Shown: positions 1 to 5,372 of the stretch, in pieces | Numbering within the stretch: the first letter of the stretch is position 1 | How the letters are laid out: every line of letters starts with the position of its first letter | Origin: Flavobacteriaceae bacterium | Lineage (GTDB): Bacteria > Bacteroidota > Bacteroidia > Flavobacteriales > Flavobacteriaceae | Length of the DNA stretch: 5,372 bases | Direction of reading: 5' to 3' | NCBI GenBank assembly: GCA_030590765.1 | Contig: JAUVCP010000189.1 | Location: 1-5,372 of the forward strand | Made by a program: the position numbers and the translations under genes | Notes under the pieces: generated by a model | Seen by the model: only the letters and a program-made list of their open reading frames with translations | Told to the model about the DNA's origin: nothing | The model's database searches: none

Positions 1-47
1 TCGTATAATCTAAAGATTCAATATTTATAAACTATAAAATTTTAAAA

Positions 48-515
48 ATGAAAAAATTAATTATTGGAATTGCATTTGTTTTAATTACAACAGGATTATT
101 TGCTCAAAACACAAATGATTATATGGAAGTAACAAGAGAGGTTATTAAAACTGAAAAAAAAGCTGCTATAGCTGAAGCTATGCAATTAACTGATCAAGAA
201 AGCTCTGTTTTTTGGCCTTTATACAACGAATATAATAATAAGATGTACACTGTAAATACAAAATTATATAATACAATAAAGGATTATGCTGATAACTTTG
301 ATAAAATGACTGATGAAAAAGCGACCAGTATATGGACAGAGGTTATGAAAATTGATTCAGAATTGATGAAACTTAAAAAGTCTTATTTTAAAAAGTTTGT
401 TAAGATCATGCCAGCTACAAAAGCAGTAAGATATTTTCAAGCCGAAAATAAAATTAAAAGCCTTGTTGATGCAAGATTAGCTTTGGAAATACCTCTATTT
501 GAAGAAATGAAGTAA
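48..515 (+). CDS. Small exported helical protein, possibly Spy/CpxP-like
   Basis: This encodes a 155-residue protein with a clear Sec signal peptide: two lysines at positions 2-3, a hydrophobic core at about 4-18, and a likely signal peptidase I site after Ala19, leaving Gln20 as the mature N-terminus. There is no lipobox cysteine, so it should be a soluble periplasmic or secreted protein. The mature part is charged and predicted helical. It contains an 'LTDQESSVFWPLYNEY' stretch at about 47-62, resembling the LT-x-E/Q-x-x-x-FWP-Y pattern of many uncharacterised Bacteroidota exported proteins and, loosely, of Spy/CpxP-type periplasmic chaperones. That family link is an inference and no function can be assigned. 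The ATG follows an A-rich leader without a Shine-Dalgarno sequence, normal for this phylum. It is followed by its own terminator. No promoter motif is visible in the 47 bases upstream, so it could be the last gene of an operon. Confidence 0.85.
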   Translation: MKKLIIGIAFVLITTGLFAQNTNDYMEVTREVIKTEKKAAIAEAMQLTDQESSVFWPLYNEYNNKMYTVNTKLYNTIKDYADNFDKMTDEKATSIWTEVMKIDSELMKLKKSYFKKFVKIMPATKAVRYFQAENKIKSLVDARLALEIPLFEEMK

Positions 516-530
516 TTTTTTATCAAAAAT

Positions 531-566
531 AAAAAAATCCTTTCAATCATTTGAAAGGATTTTTTT
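531..566 (+). terminator. Strong intrinsic terminator, probably bidirectional
   Basis: A perfect 16-bp inverted repeat (531-546 with 551-566) surrounds a 4-base loop (TCAT). The inner part carries the G:C pairs (TCCTTTCAA / TTGAAAGGA) and the outer part is A-run against T-run, with the T-run continuing to 568. It lies 15 bases after the stop codon of the exported protein gene and should end that transcript. The A-run on the left means it could also stop transcription from the opposite direction. Confidence 0.9.
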
Positions 567-754
567 TTACACTTATTCCCCAACTTATACTTATAGTATT
601 AATTGCACAACCAATATTTGATTTTGATAAAAAAACAAAACGGTTCTGTACAGCTCTGTGTAATATATGATGAACTTAACCTGTTTTAAAAAACTACTAT
701 TTCATTAGCATACCAACAATTCAACCACAAATAATTATATGATTATTGTTTTTA

Positions 755-781
755 TTGCAAATGATTCCTAAAGTATATTTG
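755..781 (+). promoter_or_regulatory. Possible Bacteroidota-type promoter, upstream copy
   Basis: TATATTTG at 774-781 matches the -7 consensus TAnnTTTG exactly. The nearest upstream TTG, at 755-757, leaves a 16-base spacer, slightly short for the usual -33 TTTG spacing. If used, it would give the permease mRNA a leader of about 60 bases. It competes with the match at 835-842, which lies nearer to the start codon. Confidence 0.4.
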
Positions 782-834
782 TTTACTTTTTTTATTTGAA
801 TCCTTAAAATATTTTTTTATTGAATTTTACCGTC

Positions 835-842
835 TATTTTTG
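835..842 (+). promoter_or_regulatory. -7 element just upstream of the TSUP gene
   Basis: TATTTTTG matches TAnnTTTG and is followed by CGCCT and then the ATG at 848. The expected transcription start, a few bases after the final G, falls almost on the start codon and implies a leaderless or nearly leaderless mRNA. No good -33 TTTG is present at the expected distance (that stretch is a T-run), so this is weaker than the aroC and immunophilin promoters. Confidence 0.45.
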
Positions 843-847
843 CGCCT

Positions 848-1606
848 ATGACTGAATGGTATCATTATTTACTTTTAATTGTTGTTGGTTTTATTGTTGG
901 TGTGATCAACACAATTTCCGGTGGAGGCTCCTTACTTACTTTGCCTATTTTGATCTTTCTAGGTCTACCTTCCAATACTGCAAATGGAACCAACCGGATT
1001 GCTATATTTATACAAACCATTTTCTCTTATGCAGGTTTTAAAAGTAAAGGAGTTACCAATAAATACTCCTCTTTTGGCTGGTATCTGGCTGTTTCTGCTA
1101 CTATTGGTTCCCTTATTGGAGCAAAATTAGCAATAGATATAAGAGATGATGTTTTTAATAAGATCCTTGCAATTGTAATGATTCTTGTAGTAGGATTTAT
1201 GGTTATTAAACCAAATAAAAAACTACATGAACTTGCTGATCGAATTACAGGTAAATATCGGGTGTGGAGTACTATAGCTTTCTTTTTTATTGGAATATAT
1301 GGTGGATTTATACAAGCAGGAACCGGAATTTTTATTTTATTGACCCTTTCTTCCATCAACCATCTTACTCTAGTCAAATCAAATGTGATCAAGGCAATGG
1401 TTATGATTATTTACACCGCAGCAACATTATTGATGTTTGGTTTTAATGATAAACTCAATTGGCCAATAGGACTTACAATGGCAATAGGTCAGGCTTTTGG
1501 AGGTTGGATTTCCAGCAGATGGTCTGTTAATAAAGGTGATGGAATTGTAAAAATATTTCTTATCGTAATGGTTATCATAATGGCTATCAAACTTTGGTTT
1601 TTCTAA
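848..1606 (+). CDS. TSUP (TauE/SafE) family membrane permease
   Basis: This 252-residue integral membrane protein has about eight or nine hydrophobic segments (roughly 6-23, 29-44, 51-64, 78-96, 104-121, 139-170, 181-199, 204-223 and 233-252). The N-terminal half carries the family signature G-x-x-x-G-x-x-N-T-x-x-G-G-G-S-L-L-T-x-P at about 14-33. A degenerate second copy (G-G-F-I-Q-A-G-T-G-I-F-I-L-L-T) occurs at about 152-166, the internal duplication expected of TSUP proteins. Length is normal for the family. Members move sulfur-containing anions or small organic anions such as sulfite, sulfoacetate or thiosulfate across the inner membrane. The substrate here cannot be read from sequence, and no sulfur-metabolism gene is nearby to suggest one. 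The ATG at 848 sits right before the first transmembrane segment and just after a -7 promoter element. The 3' end overlaps the convergent acylphosphatase gene by 4 bp. Confidence 0.9.
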   Translation: MTEWYHYLLLIVVGFIVGVINTISGGGSLLTLPILIFLGLPSNTANGTNRIAIFIQTIFSYAGFKSKGVTNKYSSFGWYLAVSATIGSLIGAKLAIDIRDDVFNKILAIVMILVVGFMVIKPNKKLHELADRITGKYRVWSTIAFFFIGIYGGFIQAGTGIFILLTLSSINHLTLVKSNVIKAMVMIIYTAATLLMFGFNDKLNWPIGLTMAIGQAFGGWISSRWSVNKGDGIVKIFLIVMVIIMAIKLWFF

Positions 1607-1878
1607 CACTTGATTTCAAAATTATTAAAATTTTTAAAGACTCCAACAGTATAATCAACGGAGGATACAATTGACATTGGAGAGCCAATTTTCAGCCATT
1701 CTAAAAATATACCCAACATCAAAGCATCACCTTCTGCTTCTAAATAAACTTTTGAATCATTATTATTCTTAACAAATCCTTCAATGCTAAGTTCATCAGC
1801 TTTATCTTTTGTGAATTTCCTAAACCAAACTCCTTGAACAACCCCTGCAACAGTAATATTATAATGTAATTTCTCCAT
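1603..1878 (-). CDS. acyP: Acylphosphatase
   Basis: This 91-residue protein has the usual acylphosphatase size. These enzymes hydrolyse the carboxyl-phosphate bond of acylphosphates in the cytoplasm. The phosphate-binding signature G-V-V-Q-G-V-W-F-R is present, with the catalytic Arg at residue 20. The second signature G-F-V-K-N follows, with the catalytic Asn at residue 38, then the 'VYLEAEGD' strand typical of the family. I start it at the ATG at 1878 and not at the TTG three bases upstream. An AAAGGA Shine-Dalgarno-like sequence (on the minus strand, 1884-1889) lies about 6 bases from this ATG. The C-terminal strand ends 'FNNFEIKC', close to the usual end. It is convergent with the TSUP gene and divergent from aroC, so it is probably a single-gene transcript. 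Its physiological role in bacteria is poorly defined. Confidence 0.92.
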   Translation of the reverse strand: MEKLHYNITVAGVVQGVWFRKFTKDKADELSIEGFVKNNNDSKVYLEAEGDALMLGIFLEWLKIGSPMSIVSSVDYTVGVFKNFNNFEIKC

Positions 1879-1884
1879 CAAATT

Positions 1885-1903
1885 CCTTTAAAAATCAAAA
1901 TTA
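1885..1903 (-). promoter_or_regulatory. Candidate acyP -7 element and ribosome binding site
   Basis: On the minus strand, TAATTTTG (1903 down to 1896) fits the -7 consensus TAnnTTTG. It is followed closely by TAAAGGAA (1890 down to 1883), a recognisable Shine-Dalgarno sequence. The predicted leader would be only about 12 bases. I see no matching -33 TTTG at the right distance, so promoter confidence is moderate. The ribosome binding site supports the ATG start at 1878. Confidence 0.45.
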
Positions 1904-1924
1904 AACAATAGTCCTTCTAAATCA

Positions 1925-1953
1925 TTGCACTTTCTTAAATTATTTTACCTTTG
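1925..1953 (+). promoter_or_regulatory. aroC promoter, Bacteroidota type
   Basis: TACCTTTG at 1946-1953 is an exact match to TAnnTTTG. A TTG at 1925-1927 (in ATTGC) sits 18 bases upstream as the -33 element. Transcription should start around 1957-1960, leaving a leader of about 20-25 bases before the ATG at 1981. A start codon at 1951 would lie inside this -7 element and would not be in the mRNA. Confidence 0.7.
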
Positions 1954-1980
1954 TCTTCTAAAATATTCAATTCTGTTTTT

Positions 1981-3039
1981 ATGGGTAATTCTATCGGAAA
2001 TCTTTTTAAACTTACAACTTTTGGTGAATCTCATGGTATTGCTATTGGTGGAATAATTGATGGTTGTCCTGCCGGAATTACTTTAGATTTTAATGCCATT
2101 CAATTGGAATTAAATAGAAGAAAACCAGGGCAATCAAAGATCACTACGCAACGAAAAGAACCTGATCAAGTTGAATTTCTTTCCGGAATATTTGATGGAA
2201 AAACCACCGGAACATCCATTGGTTTTCAAATTGAGAATACCAATCAAAAAAGTAAAGATTATTCTCATAACACAAGTGTTTATCGGCCTTCTCATGCAGA
2301 TTACACCTATGATAAAAAATATGGTATTCGGGATCATCGTGGTGGTGGAAGAAGCTCTGCTCGTGAAACTGCCAACTGGATAGTTGGTGGTGCTATCGCC
2401 AAACAATTCCTTAAAAACATTAAGATCAATGCTTTTACTTCTTCTGTAGGTGATATTACTTTAAATAAACCATATCAGGAGCTAAATTTTGATATTATTG
2501 AAAATAATATTGTCCGTTGCCCGGATGAAGCTACTGCCAATAAAATGATTAACTTCATTGATAACACACGAAAACAAGGTGATACCATTGGCGGAGTTGT
2601 GACCTGTGTTATCCAAAATGTTCCTGTTGGTTTAGGTGAACCTGTATTTGATAAATTGCATGCAGCACTCGGACATGCAATGCTTTCTATAAATGCAGTA
2701 AAAGGATTTGAATATGGGAGTGGATTTGATGGAGCAAAAATGAAAGGTTCTGATCATAACGATCTTTTCAATAAAGATGGAACTACAAAAACAAACCTTT
2801 CCGGAGGTATTCAAGGTGGAATTAGCAATGGAATGGATATTTATTTTAATGTTGCATTCAAACCGGTAGCTACAATAATGCAAAAACAAAATACGATTGA
2901 CTCTAATGGAAATCTTGTTGAAATGCAAGGAAAAGGAAGACACGATCCTTGTGTTGTCCCAAGAGCTGTACCCATTGTAGAGGCTTTAAGTGCCTTGATT
3001 ATGGCAGATTATTATTTGCATTACAAAGCAAGAAAATAA
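1981..3039 (+). CDS. aroC: Chorismate synthase
   Basis: This 352-residue enzyme catalyses the last step of the shikimate pathway. It converts 5-enolpyruvylshikimate 3-phosphate to chorismate by elimination of phosphate, using reduced FMN. All three family signatures are present: G-E-S-H-G at 15-19 with the active-site His18; [10 protein letters not shown] at 121-130; and R-H-D-P-C near 320-324 followed by [11 protein letters not shown] second conserved catalytic histidine is at about 105 in 'RPSHAD'. The frame stays open upstream to a TTG at 1951. I choose the ATG at 1981 because 'MGNSIGNLF' aligns with the usual family N-terminus and because 1951 lies inside the promoter's -7 element. Length is typical of the family. 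It stands alone, with no other aro gene in view. No intrinsic terminator follows directly; the next on this strand is at 3427. Confidence 0.97.
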   Translation: MGNSIGNLFKLTTFGESHGIAIGGIIDGCPAGITLDFNAIQLELNRRKPGQSKITTQRKEPDQVEFLSGIFDGKTTGTSIGFQIENTNQKSKDYSHNTSVYRPSHADYTYDKKYGIRDHRGGGRSSARETANWIVGGAIAKQFLKNIKINAFTSSVGDITLNKPYQELNFDIIENNIVRCPDEATANKMINFIDNTRKQGDTIGGVVTCVIQNVPVGLGEPVFDKLHAALGHAMLSINAVKGFEYGSGFDGAKMKGSDHNDLFNKDGTTKTNLSGGIQGGISNGMDIYFNVAFKPVATIMQKQNTIDSNGNLVEMQGKGRHDPCVVPRAVPIVEALSALIMADYYLHYKARK

Positions 3040-3122
3040 ATATTTTTAACTTCATTGAAATAAATTTAAACTTCATGCGTTAAATGATAAGTTAAATTAA
3101 TTTTTGACTAACTCTTAACAAA

Positions 3123-3265
3123 CAATTTTCTTATCAAAAAATAATCTGGAGATATTCCTGTATTATTTTGCCGAAAGGCTTTTTAAATTAGTTTTCAAAA
3201 CTAATTAAGAAGCCAGTAATAATAACCATTAATATTGTATTTAATGAATATCTATAAGAAAATTG
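3123..3265 (+). ncRNA. Candidate structured RNA, rod-like, possibly 6S-type
   Basis: Nested complementarity gives one long interrupted hairpin. The outer stem is 12 perfect pairs (3123-3134 with 3254-3265). After a 15-base bulge on the 5' side only, 7 more pairs (3150-3156 with 3247-3253) stack directly on it. Next come an internal loop with a small hairpin on the 3' side (3228-3232 with 3241-3245), 7 pairs (3161-3167 with 3218-3224), and a terminal 17-pair hairpin with one bulged A (3177-3194 with 3198-3214). The ordered nesting is the main evidence, because single AT-rich stems can arise by chance. A rod with a closing stem, an interrupted middle and a terminal hairpin recalls 6S RNA, but I cannot recognise the sequence as a known family. 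Strand is inferred from the plus-strand terminator at 3427. A near-match to a -7 element (AATTTTTG, 3099-3106) lies just upstream. The true 5' and 3' ends are unknown. Confidence 0.4.
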
Positions 3266-3426
3266 ATATACTTTTATCTCAAAATTTCATTCCTTTCTCC
3301 TCCCATTTATCTAATGATGTAATTTATTTTAAAGCATCTTTTTTTAGAGCATAAATAATAAATTAAACACTAATGAAACAAATTAAATAGTCTGTTTTCC
3401 AGATTATTGAAGATCCCTTTTTTTTG

Positions 3427-3465
3427 GACTGCTATCGAGAGTAAAATTTCATAGCAGTCTTTTTT
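3427..3465 (+). terminator. Intrinsic terminator 390 bases after aroC
   Basis: A 9-bp perfect stem (GACTGCTAT 3427-3435 with ATAGCAGTC 3451-3459) is followed by a T-run at 3460-3465. The 15-base loop can form a few further pairs (3437-3440 with 3447-3450). The T-run lies only on the plus-strand side, so it stops rightward transcription, either a long aroC 3' tail or a separate RNA from the preceding gap. It also insulates the immunophilin promoter. Confidence 0.85.
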
Positions 3466-3496
3466 GTTATATAAATCTTAATAAACCACTATTGAA

Positions 3497-3527
3497 TTGT
3501 CTGTCTTTTATTAATAAAGTATATTTG
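3497..3527 (+). promoter_or_regulatory. Immunophilin gene promoter, Bacteroidota type
   Basis: TATATTTG at 3520-3527 matches TAnnTTTG exactly, with a TTG at 3497-3499 as the -33 element and a 20-base spacer. The sequence GCACC follows the -7 element. Transcription should start near 3531-3534, giving a leader of about 16-20 bases with no Shine-Dalgarno sequence before the ATG at 3550. Confidence 0.7.
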
Positions 3528-3549
3528 CACCTCTTTAAAAATAAATATA

Positions 3550-4482
3550 ATGGACAAAGGATTATACGCAAAGGTTAAAACATCAAAAGGTGATGTATTG
3601 ATCAATTTAGAATTTGAAAAAACACCCGGTACTGTGGGTAATTTTGTAGCATTGGCTGATGGTAATATAGAAAATACTGCAAAACCTCAAGGGGAAAAAT
3701 ATTATGATGGACTTAAATTTCACAGAGTAATTCCTGATTTTATGGTTCAGGGAGGTTGCCCCCAAGGCACTGGAACAGGGAACCCTGGATACAGTTTTGA
3801 GGATGAATTCCATCCAGATCTAAAACACGATAAGCCTGGAATATTATCTATGGCAAATTCTGGACCTGCAACTAATGGTAGTCAGTTTTTTATCACACAT
3901 GTTCCAACTCCATGGTTAGACAATAAGCATACTGTTTTTGGAAATGTTGTAGAAGGTCAGGATATTGTTGATTCTATTGCTCAGGATGATACTATTGAAT
4001 CTATTGAGATCATCCGGGAAGGTGATGCTGCAGAAGCATTTAAAGCAATTGAAGCATTTAGAACTTTTGAAGGTGGAAGAGATCAAAAAATAGCAGAAGA
4101 AAAAGAAAAAATGGAAACTGCTTTAGATAAAATTGCTGCAGGTTTTGAAAAGACAGATAGTGGATTACGCTACCAGATCATTCAAAATGGTAACGGTAAA
4201 AAAGCAGAAAAAGGTAACAATATTTCTGTTCATTATAAAGGTCAGTTAGTTGATGGTACTGTTTTTGACTCTTCATACCAACGCAAAGAACCAATTGATT
4301 TTCAGGTTGGTATTGGCCAGGTGATCAAAGGATGGGATGAAGGATTACAATTATTAAAAGTGGGTGATAAAACCCGTTTGGTGATCCCTTCTCATTTAGC
4401 ATATGGTAGTCAGGGTGCTGGTGGAGTTATTCCTCCAAATGCAACTTTGATCTTCGATATTGAATTGATGGATGTAAAATAA
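3550..4482 (+). CDS. Dual-domain peptidyl-prolyl isomerase (cyclophilin-FKBP fusion)
   Basis: This 310-residue protein joins two unrelated prolyl isomerase folds that catalyse cis-trans isomerisation of X-Pro bonds. Residues about 4-158 are a cyclophilin: '[13 protein letters not shown]' at 57-69 gives the catalytic Arg59, Phe64 and Gln67; '[15 protein letters not shown]' at 101-115 follows; and Trp122, Leu123 and His127 complete the active site. Residues about 205-310 are an FKBP domain with Tyr229, Phe239-Asp240, Val259-Ile260, Trp262, Tyr285 and Phe302 at the usual binding-pocket positions, ending 'IFDIELMDV'. All the main active-site residues of both folds are visible, so both domains are probably active. 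The linker (about 159-203) is charged and likely helical ([13 protein letters not shown]). There is no signal peptide, so it should be cytoplasmic. The order cyclophilin then FKBP matches the 'CFBP' dual immunophilins known from some bacteria, including Flavobacterium. It has its own promoter and terminator. Confidence 0.95.
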   Translation: MDKGLYAKVKTSKGDVLINLEFEKTPGTVGNFVALADGNIENTAKPQGEKYYDGLKFHRVIPDFMVQGGCPQGTGTGNPGYSFEDEFHPDLKHDKPGILSMANSGPATNGSQFFITHVPTPWLDNKHTVFGNVVEGQDIVDSIAQDDTIESIEIIREGDAAEAFKAIEAFRTFEGGRDQKIAEEKEKMETALDKIAAGFEKTDSGLRYQIIQNGNGKKAEKGNNISVHYKGQLVDGTVFDSSYQRKEPIDFQVGIGQVIKGWDEGLQLLKVGDKTRLVIPSHLAYGSQGAGGVIPPNATLIFDIELMDVK

Positions 4483-4503
4483 AATATTTTAATTTATTTT
4501 GAT

Positions 4504-4531
4504 AAAAAGACCGCCTTTTGGTGGTTTTTTT
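4504..4531 (+). terminator. Intrinsic terminator of the immunophilin gene
   Basis: The stem (4504-4515 with 4520-4531) has an ACCGCC/GGTGGT core, a TTTT loop and a flanking A-run against a T-run. Two pairs are G-U in the plus-strand RNA and would be A-C mismatches in the opposite RNA, so the hairpin is built mainly for rightward transcripts. It reaches the stop codon of convergent pcm and could give weak termination in that direction too. Confidence 0.85.
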
Positions 4532-5181
4532 CATTTATTACTATCCTTCAACATAGGCACAAATCTAAAATCACCAAACTCATGTTTTTCAAAATTCTTT
4601 TCACCTTTACGGATATATAATGTCATTACCTGAGATCCTTCTCCGACAGGGATCACCAGCCTCCCTCCTATTTTTAACTGACTCAATAAGGCTTTTGGAA
4701 CAAATGGAGCTCCGGCGGTTACAATAATCCCATCAAATGGTGCATTTTCTTTCATTCCGATATAGCCATCCCCAAAAACTAATTTTTTAGGAACATATCC
4801 AACTTTTGGCAAAATTTTCTTTGTTTTTGCATACAATTCTTTTTGTCTCTCCATACTATAAACAACTGCTTTTAATTCAATTAAAATTGCAGTTTGATAA
4901 CCAGAACCAGTACCAATCTCTAAAATTTTATCACCAGGTTTTACTTCTAATAATTCAGTTTGAAAGGCAACTGTATACGGCTGTGAAATGGTTTGATCTG
5001 CTCCTATAGGAAATGGTTTATCCTGATAAGCAAAATCAATAAATCCGGAATCCATAAACATATGTCTTGGAACCTTTGATATTGCCTCTAAAACATTTTT
5101 ATTCTTTATTCCTTTTCGTTCAATTGTATTAACCAATTGATTACGAAGACCTTTATGTTTAGGTAAATCTTTTAATATCAT
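4531..5181 (-). CDS. pcm: Protein-L-isoaspartate O-methyltransferase
   Basis: This 216-residue cytoplasmic enzyme transfers a methyl group from S-adenosylmethionine to L-isoaspartyl residues in damaged proteins, starting their repair to normal aspartyl. Recognisable parts in order are the helical N-terminus (about 10-40), the family hallmark 'DQTISQPY' at 62-69, SAM-binding motif I 'LEIGTGSGYQTA' at 87-98, acidic Glu111 in motif post-I ('YSMERQ'), 'GDGYIG' at 137-142, 'FDGIIVTAGAP' at 149-159, 'GGRLVIPVG' at 172-180 and the usual C-terminal 'RFVPML'. Length is typical of bacterial PCMTs and no key residue is missing. The ATG at 5181 gives 'MILKDLPKHKGLRNQLV', which fits the family start; no Shine-Dalgarno sequence or clear -7 element is visible upstream. 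It may be transcribed together with the partial gene to its right, 77 bases away on the same strand. It is convergent with the immunophilin gene. Confidence 0.96.
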   Translation of the reverse strand: MILKDLPKHKGLRNQLVNTIERKGIKNKNVLEAISKVPRHMFMDSGFIDFAYQDKPFPIGADQTISQPYTVAFQTELLEVKPGDKILEIGTGSGYQTAILIELKAVVYSMERQKELYAKTKKILPKVGYVPKKLVFGDGYIGMKENAPFDGIIVTAGAPFVPKALLSQLKIGGRLVIPVGEGSQVMTLYIRKGEKNFEKHEFGDFRFVPMLKDSNK

Positions 5182-5258
5182 TTCATAAAAATAGATAATT
5201 ATTTAACCTTTCCTAATGTAGTTACTATATTATTCACTTTTTTAAGTAAGTATTTCAT

Positions 5259-5372
5259 TTAAGTTATTTTATAAAAAAAACTTCCTAGGATGATGACAAT
5301 ATTTAAGGCTAAAAGCCACTTTAAGATCATATCACCTTTTAAAAAGTTAAACTTAGCATGTAAACCAAAATA
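5259..5372 (-). CDS. C-terminal fragment of an unrecognised membrane-associated protein
   Basis: On the minus strand an open frame enters from the right edge of the window and runs 37 codons to a TAA at 5259-5261. In such AT-rich DNA a stop is expected about every ten codons, so an open stretch of this length is suggestive but not conclusive. The visible product reads 'YFGLHAKFNFLKGD', then a hydrophobic span (I-L-K-W-L-L-A-L-N-I-V-I-I-L-G-S-F-F) that could be a membrane helix, and then 'YKIT'. I do not recognise the family. An alternative is a 23-residue peptide starting at the ATG at 5330, which has an AAAAGGTGAT sequence just upstream. The gene lies upstream of pcm on the same strand and could share its transcript. 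Confidence 0.45.
   Translation of the reverse strand, partial: YFGLHAKFNFLKGDMILKWLLALNIVIILGSFFYKIT

Larger units (their letters stand above)
567..847. other. Intergenic region, no gene recognised
   Basis: After the terminator about 280 bases carry no convincing open reading frame on either strand. The only motifs I can support are two matches to the Bacteroidota -7 consensus near the right end, one at 774-781 and one at 835-842. The rest is unstructured AT-rich sequence. Confidence 0.6.
3040..3549. other. 510-bp intergenic region with RNA-like structure
   Basis: No convincing protein gene lies here on either strand. The left part (3040-3120) is AT-rich with a short direct repeat (AACTTCAT at about 3049 and 3069). 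The middle (3123-3265) holds nested inverted repeats described as a candidate structured RNA. The segment 3266-3426 is weakly structured, with a poor terminator-like GATG/CATC stem followed by a T-run at 3316-3345. A good intrinsic terminator follows at 3427-3465, then the promoter of the immunophilin gene at 3497-3527. Confidence 0.6.

Noticed and set aside
1027..1392. Open frame of 121 codons on the minus strand inside the TSUP gene
   Set aside because: It is antisense to clear transmembrane segments with the family motif and has no promoter or ribosome binding site.
2134..2406. Open frame of 90 codons on the minus strand inside aroC
   Set aside because: It lies wholly within a gene carrying all the chorismate synthase signatures and has no family resemblance of its own; it is a shadow frame.
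2632..2943. Open frame of 103 codons on the minus strand inside aroC
   Set aside because: It is antisense to the conserved C-terminal half of aroC and the product is Cys/Ser/Ile-rich low-complexity sequence, as expected for an antisense shadow.
3069..3093. AACTT/AAGTT hairpin just after aroC as its terminator
   Set aside because: Short stem, mismatched interior and no T-run directly after it.
3316..3345. GATG/CATC stem followed by a T-run as a terminator
   Set aside because: The stem is only four pairs with a long AT-rich loop, too weak to call; kept only as a possible RNA 3' end.
3321..3364. AATTTATT / AATAAATT inverted repeat
   Set aside because: Eight pairs made only of A and T in very AT-rich DNA are expected by chance.
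4806..5009. Open frame of 67 codons on the plus strand inside pcm
   Set aside because: It overlaps the SAM-binding core of pcm on the opposite strand and shows no recognisable protein features.

Overview
The window looks like ordinary chromosomal DNA from a low-GC member of the Bacteroidota, most like the Flavobacteriales. Three things support this. The base composition and codon use are strongly AT-rich. Several genes have the Bacteroidota -7 element TAnnTTTG a short way upstream (TATTTTTG at 835, TACCTTTG at 1946, TATATTTG at 3520) and mostly lack Shine-Dalgarno sequences. The secreted protein at the left end has an '...FAQ' signal-peptide end typical of that phylum. No insertion sequence, integrase, CRISPR array, rRNA or tRNA was recognised.

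Layout from left to right. 48-515 (+): a small exported alpha-helical protein, closed by a strong hairpin terminator at 531-566. 567-847: non-coding DNA ending in promoter-like elements. 848-1606 (+): a TSUP (TauE/SafE) membrane permease, overlapping tail to tail by 4 bp with an acylphosphatase (1603-1878, -). A 102-bp divergent spacer with promoter elements for both strands separates the acylphosphatase from chorismate synthase aroC (1981-3039, +). 3040-3549: a 510-bp gap with no convincing protein gene but a nested set of RNA-like inverted repeats (3123-3265), an intrinsic terminator (3427-3465) and a promoter (3497-3527). 3550-4482 (+): a two-domain peptidyl-prolyl isomerase (cyclophilin followed by FKBP), with its own terminator. 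4531-5181 (-): protein-L-isoaspartate methyltransferase (pcm). 5259-5372 (-): the C-terminal end of an unrecognised membrane-associated protein that runs off the right edge.

The genes appear to be mostly single transcription units rather than one pathway. The common theme is housekeeping: aromatic amino-acid precursor synthesis (aroC), protein folding (the dual immunophilin) and protein repair (pcm). The convergent pair immunophilin/pcm shares a terminator region. The most interesting items are the probable structured RNA downstream of aroC, whose rod-like shape with an interrupted stem could fit a 6S-type RNA (unproven), and the cyclophilin-FKBP fusion. No clearly new multi-gene system was found.
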